Shown: positions 25,140-31,911 of the stretch, piece by piece
How positions within the stretch are numbered: position 1 is the first letter of the stretch
Layout: the number at the start of each line of letters is the position of its first letter
Source of the DNA: an uncultured Prevotellaceae bacterium
Lineage (GTDB): Bacteria; Bacteroidota; Bacteroidia; Bacteroidales; Bacteroidaceae
NCBI GenBank assembly: GCA_900316285.1
Contig: ONCG01000013.1
Location: 62,001 to 126,000, forward strand
DNA: 64,000 nt
Direction of reading: 5' to 3'
Notes under the pieces: model-generated
Told to the model about the DNA's origin: nothing
Seen by the model: only the letters and a program-made list of their open reading frames with translations
Databases searched by the model: none
Translations under genes and position numbers: made by a program

Positions 25140-25288
25140 CAATGCGACGAAGTCGCGGTTCAAAGTTCTTTCTCCACTTCGTTACGAAAGCGGCAAAGCC
25201 GAGCGCAAATGTCGCTGCGCGACGTTCAAGGTTCAAAGTTCAATGCGACTACGTCGCGGTTCAAAGCTGCAACGCAGCGGTCCAAGGG
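25140..25288. repeat. mini-hairpin array with TTCTTTCTCC element (copy 4)
   Basis: GTTCAA-linked hairpins GCGAC-GAA-GTCGC, GCGAC-TAC-GTCGC and GCTGC-AAC-GCAGC surround a TTCTTTCTCC/CGAAAGCGG element. It separates the permease and ATPase genes. Unlike other arrays it reads GTTCAA against the direction of the genes. Confidence 0.8.
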
Positions 25289-25289
25289 T

Positions 25290-25778
25290 TTAAGTGCTGA
25301 TTTGATAAGCGAGGGTTTCAGAGGGTGTGAAGCGAACGGCATCGAATGGCGAGCATGTCACGACAACGGTTTTGCCAGCTTCAGCAAGCGTCTGCAGGCG
25401 ATTGGTGAGCAACACTGCCCGCTCGTCATCCATACCGCAGAACGGATCATCGACGATGATACAGCACTTCTCGGGAGTTGGTTCTTGGTCGTCGAGCACC
25501 TCGAGAGCATCGGTGAAAGGTTGCGGTAGTTGCTGGGGCACATAGGTCATCAACCGTCGCAGCCACTTTGCAGAACGCAACGTAACGGGTTCACCCTTGA
25601 GCGAGACATAGCCCCGCTGCAGCGGCCACAGACCCAGCAGCGTCCGCACCAGCAAGGTCTTTCCACTGCCATGCACACCCGTCAGGCAAGTCACCTTGCC
25701 TGCTGGTGCTACGAACGAGAGGTCGTCGATGACCACTTGTCCGCCTGCTTCTATCCGTCCGTTTTTCAGTTCTATCAC
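25290..25778 (-). CDS. short ABC ATPase lacking the signature motif
   Basis: The 162-residue protein has a Walker A (GVHGSGKT, about 36-43), a Q-loop glutamine (MTYVPQQ, about 85) and a Walker B (CCIIVDDPF, about 112). There is no LSGGQ signature: only about 25 residues separate the Q-loop from Walker B, where roughly 70 are usual. The H-loop histidine is replaced (VVTCSPF). It is therefore about 50 residues shorter than a normal ATPase, with the helical subdomain missing. Since it still pairs with a UPF0014 permease, it may be a natural minimal variant or a decayed gene; the intact frame argues against simple decay. Confidence 0.75.
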   Translation of the reverse strand: MIELKNGRIEAGGQVVIDDLSFVAPAGKVTCLTGVHGSGKTLLVRTLLGLWPLQRGYVSLKGEPVTLRSAKWLRRLMTYVPQQLPQPFTDALEVLDDQEPTPEKCCIIVDDPFCGMDDERAVLLTNRLQTLAEAGKTVVVTCSPFDAVRFTPSETLAYQIST

Positions 25779-25818
25779 AACTATAAACTAGGTTGTTATA
25801 TACTTTTTGACCCTCACA

Positions 25819-25892
25819 TGTAGGGACGCGGCGTGCCGCGTTTTTGGAGGGGGAAAGCTATATCCAGTAACGCGACACGTCGCGTCCCTACA
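25819..25892. repeat. TGTAGGGACGCG palindromic element (copy 2)
   Basis: This is a 74-bp element with inverted TGTAGGGACGCG ends; each arm is palindromic (CGCGGCGTGCCGCG, CGCGACACGTCGCG). It fills the spacer between the ABC ATPase start and the agmatine deiminase end. Confidence 0.85.
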
Positions 25893-25923
25893 TTTTCAGG
25901 GCACAAATTCTAGAAACTCTCAA

Positions 25924-27057
25924 CTATTTTGGCACTTGCATCGTCAGACAATGCACGGAGCCATGCTGGCGAATGATTGTGCGGGCATCAATGGGTATCA
26001 TTTCCCTATCCGGGAAAGCCCGCTGCACCACGCGCAAGGCCTCGGCATCCTTCTCCGGCTGATCATAGGTGGGCACGAGCACCGCCCCGTTAATAACCAG
26101 GAAGTTTGCATAGGTTGCAGGCAGCCGCTCCCCTTGCACCTCTTGAACCTTTGAACGTCGCGCAGCGACATTTGAACTTTGAACCGCGACGCAGTCGCCT
26201 TCCACCTCATAGATGCCATCCGGCATCGGCAGGCGGAGCAGCCTATAGGGCTTGCCATCAGCGGTGCGCAGCGCCTTCAGTTGTTCCTCCAATGCATGGA
26301 AGTCGGCATACTGTTCATCCGCAGAATCGTCGCACCCCACATACACCAGCGTGTCGTCGGGGGCACAGCGCACGATGGTGTCGATATGTCCATCGGTGTC
26401 GTCGCCAACGAGATTTCCATAGTCGAGCCACACCACACGACTGACGCGCAGACGACGCTTCAGCTGCTCCTCAATCTGCTCTTTAGTTAGAGGCTGATTG
26501 CGGTGCGGTGCCAGCAGACACTGCGAGGTGGTGAAGAGCGTTCCCTGCCCGTCGGCCTCTATAGACCCGCCTTCGAGCACGAAGTCCTGATGGTCCTCGT
26601 AGTCGGCGTCTTCAAAAAAGCCGTAGAGGGCCCAGAGCTTATAGGGAATCATATTATCCCAAGCAGCCTGGAACTTCTCGCCCCAGCCGTTGAAGCGGAA
26701 GTCGAGCCAAAGGTAGTCCTTTTCCTCTTCCTCGTCGTTGGCAGATGCTCCTCCTTCAGCGGCAGAATCGGCCGGCTGAGTACTCTTCAGTACGATAGGA
26801 CCGAAATCGCGCGCCCAGGTGTCGTTGTTCGGCAGTTCAGCCACATACACGTTCGGCATCTCGCGAAGCTCGTCAGGCACGTCCGTCTTGAACATCGAGA
26901 GAAGCATCACCTCCTCATGCCGGGCGATGGCGCGAACCATCTCGGCAACAGTCTGGCGTATTTCTTCGAGGTAGGGAGCCCAGTCGGTGGTTTCGTTCGG
27001 CCACGTCAGCAGTACAAAGTCCTGCGGTTCCCATTCAGCGGGTAAGCGGTATGTCAT
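25924..27057 (-). CDS. aguA: agmatine deiminase with an in-frame repeat insertion
   Basis: The 377-residue protein has the peptidyl-arginine-deiminase fold. Family motifs include NNDTWARDFGPI (about 78-89), LDFRFNGWGEKF, FVLEGGSIEADGQG and GDDTDGHIDTI. The catalytic cysteine is near the C terminus in GSVHCLTMQ. The enzyme converts agmatine to N-carbamoylputrescine for polyamine synthesis. About residues 286-305 (CVAVQSSNVAARRSKVQEVQ) are translated from a GTTCAA-type hairpin repeat at 26141-26199. They stand between IYEVEGD and GERLPATYANF, where family members run almost directly on. A second acidic low-complexity stretch lies near 97-112. Confidence 0.92.
   Translation of the reverse strand: MTYRLPAEWEPQDFVLLTWPNETTDWAPYLEEIRQTVAEMVRAIARHEEVMLLSMFKTDVPDELREMPNVYVAELPNNDTWARDFGPIVLKSTQPADSAAEGGASANDEEEEKDYLWLDFRFNGWGEKFQAAWDNMIPYKLWALYGFFEDADYEDHQDFVLEGGSIEADGQGTLFTTSQCLLAPHRNQPLTKEQIEEQLKRRLRVSRVVWLDYGNLVGDDTDGHIDTIVRCAPDDTLVYVGCDDSADEQYADFHALEEQLKALRTADGKPYRLLRLPMPDGIYEVEGDCVAVQSSNVAARRSKVQEVQGERLPATYANFLVINGAVLVPTYDQPEKDAEALRVVQRAFPDREMIPIDARTIIRQHGSVHCLTMQVPK
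26141..26199. repeat. GTTCAA-type hairpin repeat inside the agmatine deiminase gene
   Basis: TTGAAC-linked hairpins GTCGC-GCA-GCGAC and GCGAC-GCA-GTCGC, typical of the intergenic arrays, lie within the coding sequence. The reading frame is preserved and no stop is introduced. Confidence 0.9.
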
Positions 27058-27100
27058 GTTTTTAGTTCACTCTTCAATCGTTCTTTTTTTATATCGCTGG

Positions 27101-27131
27101 CAAAGATACGAATAAGTGAGAGAAAAACAAA
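27101..27131 (-). promoter_or_regulatory. promoter of agmatine deiminase
   Basis: On the minus strand, TTTG (27131-27128) and TATCTTTG (27108-27101) are 19 nt apart. The leader would be about 37 nt. Confidence 0.85.
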
Positions 27132-27162
27132 ACAAAAAACAAAAAAAAGATTCTATCAATTA

Positions 27163-27611
27163 TATCTTTTCCTCCATCTTCGTGATCAGCTTGGCGATTC
27201 GTTTGGCCAAGGCCATGATGGTCAACATGGGTGGAAGGCCTAATGCCTGCGGAAGGATGGTGGAAAGAGCCCCCCCTACTGCCCCCGAGGGGGCTTCTAT
27301 AGTATTGGTGGCAACAGACGAGGCATTAGAAGCCCCCTCGGGAAATAGCCCTGCGTGTTGTCGCGGTCGAGCGTCATCACGGTCAGCTCCACGTTGTCGG
27401 TGCCAAGGGCCTCCTCCAGCTGGCGCACCAGTGCCACCACGCGAGCGTCGGCACCCGTGTTGCGAGCGCCGTTATAGCCCACGAGGAGCAGTTTGAGCTT
27501 CTCACCCTTGTGCCATTCCTCATAACGGCAAAGGCCAATCCGTGAGAGTGGCTTTGCAAATCCTGCCAGCCATACCATCAGACGGACGATGTACGACAAA
27601 TATCTATCCAC
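27163..27611 (-). pseudogene. remnants: pyruvyl-transferase-like N terminus joined to another gene's C terminus
   Basis: On the minus strand, 27611-27297 encodes KLKLLLVGYNGARNTGADAR and ELTVMTLDRDNTQGYFPRG. This resembles the first part of polysaccharide pyruvyl transferase family proteins, which are several hundred residues longer. It stops inside a GAGGGGGCTTCTA/TAGAAGCCCCCTC inverted repeat (27274-27340). One frame over, the strand continues as STILPQALGLPPMLTIMALA and ends at 27163-27165. That tail is reminiscent of the end of a GMC-type oxidoreductase, but this is a weak call. The two fragments probably joined by deletion at the repeat. Confidence 0.45.
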
Positions 27612-27669
27612 GCGAAGTCTATTTTAGTTGTATTGTTATTGGAGTTGCCCGGCGCACTTGGCGCGCGCT

Positions 27670-28656
27670 TCAGGCCTTGTTGAACTTTTCCTTGCCTTGC
27701 TTGCAACGCGGGCAGCGCCAGTCGTCGGGAAGGTCTTCGAAGGCTACGCCGTCGTGCTCGGCAGGGTCGTAGACATAGCCACAGATGGAGCACACATACT
27801 TGCCGGAAGCCTTCTGCTCAGTGAAGTCCACCTCGGCCAAGACCGTCGGTACGGGGTTGTCGAGGTCCATCACGCGTTTAGCCTCGAGGTTCTCATAGCC
27901 CTGCGGGGTGTGCGTTCCACAATACACTGTGGGATGCTTGCGGATGAACTCACGAATGCGGTCCTGCGTCTCGCGGGCTGCTGGGAGGTCGTCGAACACC
28001 ACCGACAGTTTGTCCTCATAGAGGGCTTCGTCGACGTAGGTGATGTCGCCGTGAATCATGTAGAACAGTCGCGGTTGCGCCCCTAATATAGGGGAGCTGT
28101 CCGAAGGACTGAGGGGTTCCTCCACCACGATGATGCTGTTTCCCTTCGTGTGGCCCTTGGCCTTGATGAGATAGACGCCGTCGGCAATCTTCTGGCTCTC
28201 AGGGAAGTTGTAATAGGCGCCGTCGGTGAAGCTGACGGGAACAAGGTTCGTGAGTCCCTGCAGCTCGGCAGCGTCCATCTCTTCCTGGTTCACATACACC
28301 TTCGCCTCAGGGAAGCTTTTCAGCTCGCCCGAGTGGTCGGCGTGGCGGTGGGTGAGCAGAATCTTCGTCACCTGCTTGGGCTTGTAGCCGAGAGCTGCGA
28401 AGGCCTCCATATAGGAGCAGATGTCGTGACCAGTGAAAGCCAGCGAGTTCTCGTCGGGAGCCTCTTCGGGTGTTCCTGCAGGCAGACCGGTATCCACTAG
28501 AATCACCTCGCTACCGGTGTCGATGAGATAGTTCTGCAGGCTGCCGCGATAGCGTACGTTCTTGTCGAACTTCTCCATGCCCTCTTCACCGCCGAAAGCA
28601 AAGGGCTGGGTGTAGAAGCCGTCTCTTCTGAATTTTACCGCTTTGATTTCCATCAT
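27670..28656 (-). CDS. MBL-fold hydrolase with C-terminal rubredoxin domain
   Basis: The 328-residue protein has the metallo-beta-lactamase motif [11 protein letters not shown] (about 95-105). Further metal ligands are in KGHTKGNS and [10 protein letters not shown] rubredoxin domain (about 280-325) has the iron-binding pairs [10 protein letters not shown] and CPRCKQG. Such fusions suggest a redox or oxygen-defence role, but the substrate is unknown. About residues 179-194 ([16 protein letters not shown]) are translated from a palindromic repeat at 28074-28119. The small winged-helix gene lies 19 nt upstream, and a good promoter before it would serve both. Confidence 0.85.
   Translation of the reverse strand: MMEIKAVKFRRDGFYTQPFAFGGEEGMEKFDKNVRYRGSLQNYLIDTGSEVILVDTGLPAGTPEEAPDENSLAFTGHDICSYMEAFAALGYKPKQVTKILLTHRHADHSGELKSFPEAKVYVNQEEMDAAELQGLTNLVPVSFTDGAYYNFPESQKIADGVYLIKAKGHTKGNSIIVVEEPLSPSDSSPILGAQPRLFYMIHGDITYVDEALYEDKLSVVFDDLPAARETQDRIREFIRKHPTVYCGTHTPQGYENLEAKRVMDLDNPVPTVLAEVDFTEQKASGKYVCSICGYVYDPAEHDGVAFEDLPDDWRCPRCKQGKEKFNKA
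28074..28119. repeat. palindromic repeat inside the MBL-rubredoxin gene
   Basis: The segment contains CCCCTAATATAGGGG and GTCCGAAGGAC, two nested palindromes. It is read in frame on the minus strand, between VVEE and LFYMIHGD, which would otherwise be adjacent. Confidence 0.75.
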
Positions 28657-28675
28657 GCAAACGTTTTAAATGATT

Positions 28676-28849
28676 CTACTGAGCCGGAGCCCACTTGCAA
28701 CGCACGGGCGACACGATGGCGCCTTCTTTCTTCAACTCGGCAAATGCCTTGTCCACTTCCTTACGATCGGCACCCAGCGCCTTCGTCACTTCACCTGCCG
28801 AGACGGGCTTGCCAGCCTCGCGCATGCACTGTAAAACTTGTTCTTTCAT
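28676..28849 (-). CDS. 57-residue winged-helix DNA-binding protein
   Basis: From the ATG at 28849 the small frame reads MKEQVLQCMREAGKPVSAGE, then VTKALGADRKEVDKAFAELK, and ends KWAPAQ. The pattern of helix, turn, recognition helix (VTKALGADRKEVDKAFAEL) and beta-hairpin (GAIVSPVRCKWAP) is that of a minimal winged helix (MarR-like or Dus-type). It probably binds DNA, but its target is unknown. A perfect -33/-7 promoter lies 70 nt upstream, and the MBL-rubredoxin gene starts 19 nt after its stop, so the pair is likely an operon. Confidence 0.75.
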   Translation of the reverse strand: MKEQVLQCMREAGKPVSAGEVTKALGADRKEVDKAFAELKKEGAIVSPVRCKWAPAQ

Positions 28850-28917
28850 TGTTTCAAATTGTTTTGGGTTATAGCTAATGATAATTCTTTTTCGCGTTCA
28901 AACGACCTTTCTGCCTA

Positions 28918-28948
28918 CAAAGATACGAAAAAGTGAGGGAAATACAAA
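28918..28948 (-). promoter_or_regulatory. promoter of the winged-helix/MBL-rubredoxin operon
   Basis: On the minus strand, TTTG (28948-28945) is 19 nt before TATCTTTG (28925-28918). The leader to the winged-helix ATG is about 60 nt. Confidence 0.85.
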
Positions 28949-28999
28949 AGGAAAACTCATTTTTCTTTTGTTTTTCCAATCAAGAAAGAAGAGCAACTC

Positions 29000-29452
29000 G
29001 TGGATTTTGACATCCTGCTGGCATTCCGCTTCATGCGCATGCAGATCAACATCGATATTGAAAAATTAGCGTCAGTGACAAAAAGTGACGTCATGCCTTT
29101 CATAGAAAAAGAAAATGAAAAAGAAATAGAAAATGAAAAAGAAATAGAAAATGAAAAAGAAATAGAAAATGAAAATGAAAAAGAAAATGAAAAAGAAAGC
29201 AGCAGCATAGCTGCTGTTGACATTAGAGATCCAGTCGCTAATGCAGAGGAAGCGGCGGCAGCGGCGGCAAGTTTTAATATAGAAGAAGCAAAGGAATACT
29301 GCCTAAAGAACGTCTTGCCGTGGTTTAACAGCATTCTTAAGAACGCAGATAGCAAGACACCGCGAATCCAGGATTTTAACGACCAAAGAACGGAAAGATA
29401 TGTTGCGGCACACAAGAAATACGGAATCGGGAAGGAGGGGACAACAGGTTGA
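29000..29452 (+). CDS. uncharacterised protein, possibly the tail of a replication initiator
   Basis: The frame is open from 28937, with GTG at 29000 or ATG at 29033 as possible starts. The N terminus (FRFMRMQINIDIEKL) is followed by a lysine/glutamate repeat region encoded by an 18-bp tandem (29113-29200). Then comes a more ordinary helical part (EEAKEYCLKNVLPWFNSILK, TPRIQDFNDQRTERY, ending KYGIGKEG). This tail has the flavour of phage or plasmid replisome-organiser C termini, which would suit the 22-bp repeats that follow, but I do not recognise it firmly. The start overlaps the divergent winged-helix promoter region, so the gene may be truncated or inactive. Confidence 0.4.
   Translation: MDFDILLAFRFMRMQINIDIEKLASVTKSDVMPFIEKENEKEIENEKEIENEKEIENENEKENEKESSSIAAVDIRDPVANAEEAAAAAASFNIEEAKEYCLKNVLPWFNSILKNADSKTPRIQDFNDQRTERYVAAHKKYGIGKEGTTG
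29113..29200. repeat. in-frame 18-bp tandem repeat
   Basis: Head-to-tail GAAAAAGAAATAGAAAAT units encode repeats of KEIENE. Being a multiple of three, a change in copy number would keep the frame. Confidence 0.85.
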
Positions 29453-29486
29453 CATCCAGCCGCAGGGGCAAATGGTAGTGGTGCCA

Positions 29487-29640
29487 AAAGCATTGCTTTC
29501 GGACACCGGAAGCATTGACTTTGCATCGCTACCTCATTGACTTTAGACGCTGGGAGCTATGCTTTTGCAGTCTGAAAGCAATGCTTTTGCAATCTGAAAG
29601 CTATGCTTCTGCTGGCTGAAAGCTATGCTCCGACACTCTG
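29487..29640. repeat. seven 22-bp direct repeats, iteron-like
   Basis: Seven units of exactly 22 bp follow one another. The last four are closest to AAAGC(A/T)ATGCTTTTGCAATCTG, with a small palindrome AAAGCAATGCTTT inside the unit; the first three are more degenerate. Fixed spacing of about two helical turns is typical of initiator-binding iterons. No replication gene is certain nearby. Between 29641 and 29789 there is a C-rich hairpin (29660-29685) and nothing else. Confidence 0.85.
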
Positions 29641-29789
29641 GAATGATTGCAACGGGAACCTCCCCTGTCGCCTCCAAAGGAGGGGACTACGCTGGGTGCT
29701 AAGCTTTTGAACCTGCGGGCAGGTTTGCCCCCTGCAAACTTTTGCGCACTCCTTTTCCCCTTGCTGCGAATTATTGCAAACCAAAATGC

Positions 29790-29820
29790 TTGCAGGGGTG
29801 ACGGAAAAGCATTACCTTTG
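29790..29820 (+). promoter_or_regulatory. promoter of the exported protein at 29866
   Basis: TTGC (29790-29793) and TACCTTTG (29813-29820) are 19 nt apart. The leader would be about 40 nt. Confidence 0.85.
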
Positions 29821-29865
29821 CCGACGAAATTCATTCACAAACATTCATAACAAAAAGCAAAAACA

Positions 29866-30777
29866 ATGAAAAAAACAATGATGACACTGGCGCTCCTGCT
29901 CACAGCCATCGTGATGAGCGCACAAGTAGCAAGCGTGAAGATCGCGCCGAAGTATCAAAAAGGTGACAACATGCTCTATCGTTCCGTTGGTACGATGACC
30001 GTCGGGGGTGAGATTGTCAATCTGACGTCGCTGAACCGTTATTACATCGCCGAGGCAAACAAAGACGGATACGTCATCGAAACCGTGCTGGAGAAGATGG
30101 ACAACGATGCGAAGGACCTCACGGGAAAAATTTTGCAGCTCATGCAAGGAGGTCTGAAGGGCGTGAAGACGGTGTTCACGGCCGATGCCGACGGTAAGAT
30201 TACGGGCATCAAGAACTTCGACGAGGTGAGGGAACAAGCCACGAAAATGGTTGAAGAACTGATGAAGGCGCTTATTGAGGAGATGCCTGAAGCCGCTGGC
30301 GTGCTGCCTACCGACATGCTGAAGAACCAGATAACCAGCAGGATCACCGAGGAGGCGGTCGTCGCACAGGTTGCCAACTCGCCTGGTCCGTTCTCGCTCA
30401 ACGGAAAGACCATCAGCACAGGCACGATGGATGAGTCGAAGGATGTTAACGGCCGTAAGGTGAAGAATATGTACTTCCTCTCTGCCCCCGACGGTAGCAA
30501 GGTAAAGTCGACGACGACCCTCAACATGTCGAAGGAGGACATGAAGAAGATGGTTGTGGAACAGGTAAAGGCCATGATGCCCGACCAGGCAGAGATGGTG
30601 GAGCAGAACATCGATCAGCTCATGGAGAGCGGCATGATGAAGATGGAGTCCACCGTGACCGCCGACTACGAGTTCCTGCCCAATGGCTGGCTGAAGAGCC
30701 TGCGCGTCGTGCAGAAGCAGGAGAACATGGGACAGTTCACTGAGATGAACATGAAGACCGAGCTCGTCGAAGAGTAA
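29866..30777 (+). CDS. exported protein of unknown function
   Basis: The 303-residue protein has a clear signal peptide (MKKTMMTLALLLTAIVMSAQ, cleavage about 20). The mature part is rich in methionine, lysine and glutamate, with alternating strands and helices (TMTVGGEIVNLTSLNRYYIA, TVTADYEFLPNGWLKSLRVV). No lipobox or catalytic motif is visible. The family was not recognised. The gene has its own promoter, and a mini-hairpin array begins right after its stop. Confidence 0.75.
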   Translation: MKKTMMTLALLLTAIVMSAQVASVKIAPKYQKGDNMLYRSVGTMTVGGEIVNLTSLNRYYIAEANKDGYVIETVLEKMDNDAKDLTGKILQLMQGGLKGVKTVFTADADGKITGIKNFDEVREQATKMVEELMKALIEEMPEAAGVLPTDMLKNQITSRITEEAVVAQVANSPGPFSLNGKTISTGTMDESKDVNGRKVKNMYFLSAPDGSKVKSTTTLNMSKEDMKKMVVEQVKAMMPDQAEMVEQNIDQLMESGMMKMESTVTADYEFLPNGWLKSLRVVQKQENMGQFTEMNMKTELVEE

Positions 30778-30862
30778 CAAGGGCAGCAAAGCTGCGTTCA
30801 ATGCCCTGCGGGCGTTCAAAGCAGCAGAGCTGCGTGTAAACCCCGAAGGGGTGTAAAGAATA
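30778..30862. repeat. GTTCAA-linked mini-hairpin array (copy 5)
   Basis: Directly after the stop come GCAGC-AAA-GCTGC, GCCC-TGC-GGGC and GCAGC-AGA-GCTGC hairpins, then CCCC-GAA-GGGG. They are joined by GTTCAA and finally GTGTAAA, reading in the direction of the gene. A TTCTTTCTCC-type element follows at 30905-30936. Confidence 0.85.
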
Positions 30863-30964
30863 CAGGCAGGTGGTGGAGTGCGTAGCACGACGCTCGGCGA
30901 CGAAGGAGACGCTTTCGTAGCACAGCGGAGAAAGAACCCCTGCTTATTGTGTCAACAACAAATC

Positions 30965-31022
30965 AAACCCCGAAGGGGTGACAGAATTCTCACCACCGTA
31001 TTCTGTCACCCCTTCGGGGTTT
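30965..31022. repeat. perfect 23-bp inverted repeat
   Basis: AAACCCCGAAGGGGTGACAG plus AAT (30965-30987) is exactly complementary to ATTCTGTCACCCCTTCGGGG plus TTT (31000-31022) around a 12-nt loop. Each arm contains the CCCCGAAGGGG mini-hairpin. The stretch 31023-31130 holds only C-rich repeat debris, and a half TGTAGGGACGCG element sits at 31131-31155. Confidence 0.9.
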
Positions 31023-31130
31023 AAAATCCCCCCTCACCTTCAAGCAGGGGTTTCGCTTCGCTCCACCGCCTGCCTGTATTCTGCCGCACCTTCGGCGCTC
31101 GTGCAGCGATTCCCTCGCTTTTCCCCTCCA

Positions 31131-31155
31131 GTACGCGGCACGCCGCGTCCCTACA
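31131..31155. repeat. half of a TGTAGGGACGCG element
   Basis: GTACGCGGCACGCCGCG plus TCCCTACA is a single arm of the palindromic element found entire at 17690, 25819, 49607 and 54821. No partner arm is present. Confidence 0.75.
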
Positions 31156-31159
31156 TTGC

Positions 31160-31177
31160 AAAAAGGTGGCCGACCAC
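31160..31177 (-). terminator. terminator of the tmRNA gene
   Basis: On the minus strand GTGG-TCGG-CCAC is followed by CTTTTT, 50 nt past the tmRNA 3' end. Confidence 0.6.
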
Positions 31178-31226
31178 GTGCGGAGGGAAGGGGAATGCAT
31201 CGTGGCCGGCCGGGGGAAGGAGGAGG

Positions 31227-31622
31227 TGGAGCTGGTGGGAGTCGAACCCACGTCCGAACAAGGAAACCGCACGCTTTCTACACGCTTATTCCAGACTTCA
31301 TTTTCGAGCGACGGCAAGACCTGGACCACCAACCGGCGCCTTATCCTCTAAAATTTCATCAAGATGGCGAGGCACACCCTGACTATTTCCGATTTTCCTG
31401 CGCCGCCGGTTCCTCAGATTCGGAACAACATCCTTGGGGCGACGTCTCGTTCCCCCACCTAGTGAAGGAATTAAGCTAGTAATCTACTGTGCTTCGATTA
31501 AGCAGCGAGAGCATACTGTGTGTTGCCAATTAATTTGTTGAAAACTCAGATTTAGGTGGAAGCCCTCGAGCCACCGCGTGCTTACGTACCATTTCATCTC
31601 GCCGTCAAATCCAGTCAACCCC
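31227..31622 (-). ncRNA. ssrA: transfer-messenger RNA (tmRNA)
   Basis: The minus strand begins GGGGTTGACTGGATTTGACG and ends with a T-arm and acceptor strand (GTGGGTTCGACTCCCACC, then AGCTCCA). Its first seven bases pair with CAGCTCC, and CCA is not fully encoded. The tag frame lies at 31528-31502, encoding GNTQYALAA, with a TAA stop at 31501-31499; with the resident alanine the tag is AGNTQYALAA. The tmRNA rescues stalled ribosomes and tags the products for proteolysis. The promoter is about 40 nt upstream. Confidence 0.97.
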
Positions 31623-31658
31623 ATGACAAAGAAAAGACCGCTTGGTCGTTTGCGGCTG

Positions 31659-31688
31659 CAAAGATAGTAATAAGTTTTGAAACGCAAA
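31659..31688 (-). promoter_or_regulatory. ssrA promoter
   Basis: On the minus strand, TTTG (31688-31685) and TATCTTTG (31666-31659) are 18 nt apart. Transcription would start about 30 nt before the mature 5' end, leaving a short leader for RNase P. Confidence 0.8.
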
Positions 31689-31801
31689 AAGAAAACGGCG
31701 TTTTTTTTCATTTCCTTGAAAAGTTTCATCGAGTGACGACAAGACATGCGTGACAAAGGTACATTTTTCGCCATACATGCTTTTTTTCAATAAAAATTGC
31801 T

Positions 31802-31884
31802 TACCTTTGCAACAATTTAGCGTTTTTTGAGTTATTATATATAATAATGTCGGAAGTTAATGAAGTTAAAGGAAGTTCTTTAAC
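31802..31884 (+). promoter_or_regulatory. capsule operon promoter and leader
   Basis: TACCTTTG (31802-31809), followed by CA, is the -7 element; the -33 is weak. The leader contains a 16-bp palindrome TTATTATATATAATAA (31832-31847) and a GTTAAAG/CTTTAAC stem-loop (31865-31884). No UpxY-type antiterminator gene or flanking inverted repeats for promoter inversion are present. Confidence 0.6.
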
Positions 31885-31911
31885 TCCCTAAACTATAGTA
31901 GATACCAGAAT

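Noticed and set aside
29000-29200. Lysine/glutamate-rich region as a nucleolin-like functional domain
   Set aside because: It is fully explained by an 18-bp tandem repeat; no independent domain evidence.
31227-31260. A tRNA gene (GTTCGACTCCCAC motif)
   Set aside because: The motif belongs to the 3' T-arm of the tmRNA, whose 5' partner and tag frame are present.
31623-31911. Invertible promoter for the capsule operon
   Set aside because: No inverted repeats flank the promoter and no recombinase gene is nearby. The visible palindromes are too short and lie within the leader.
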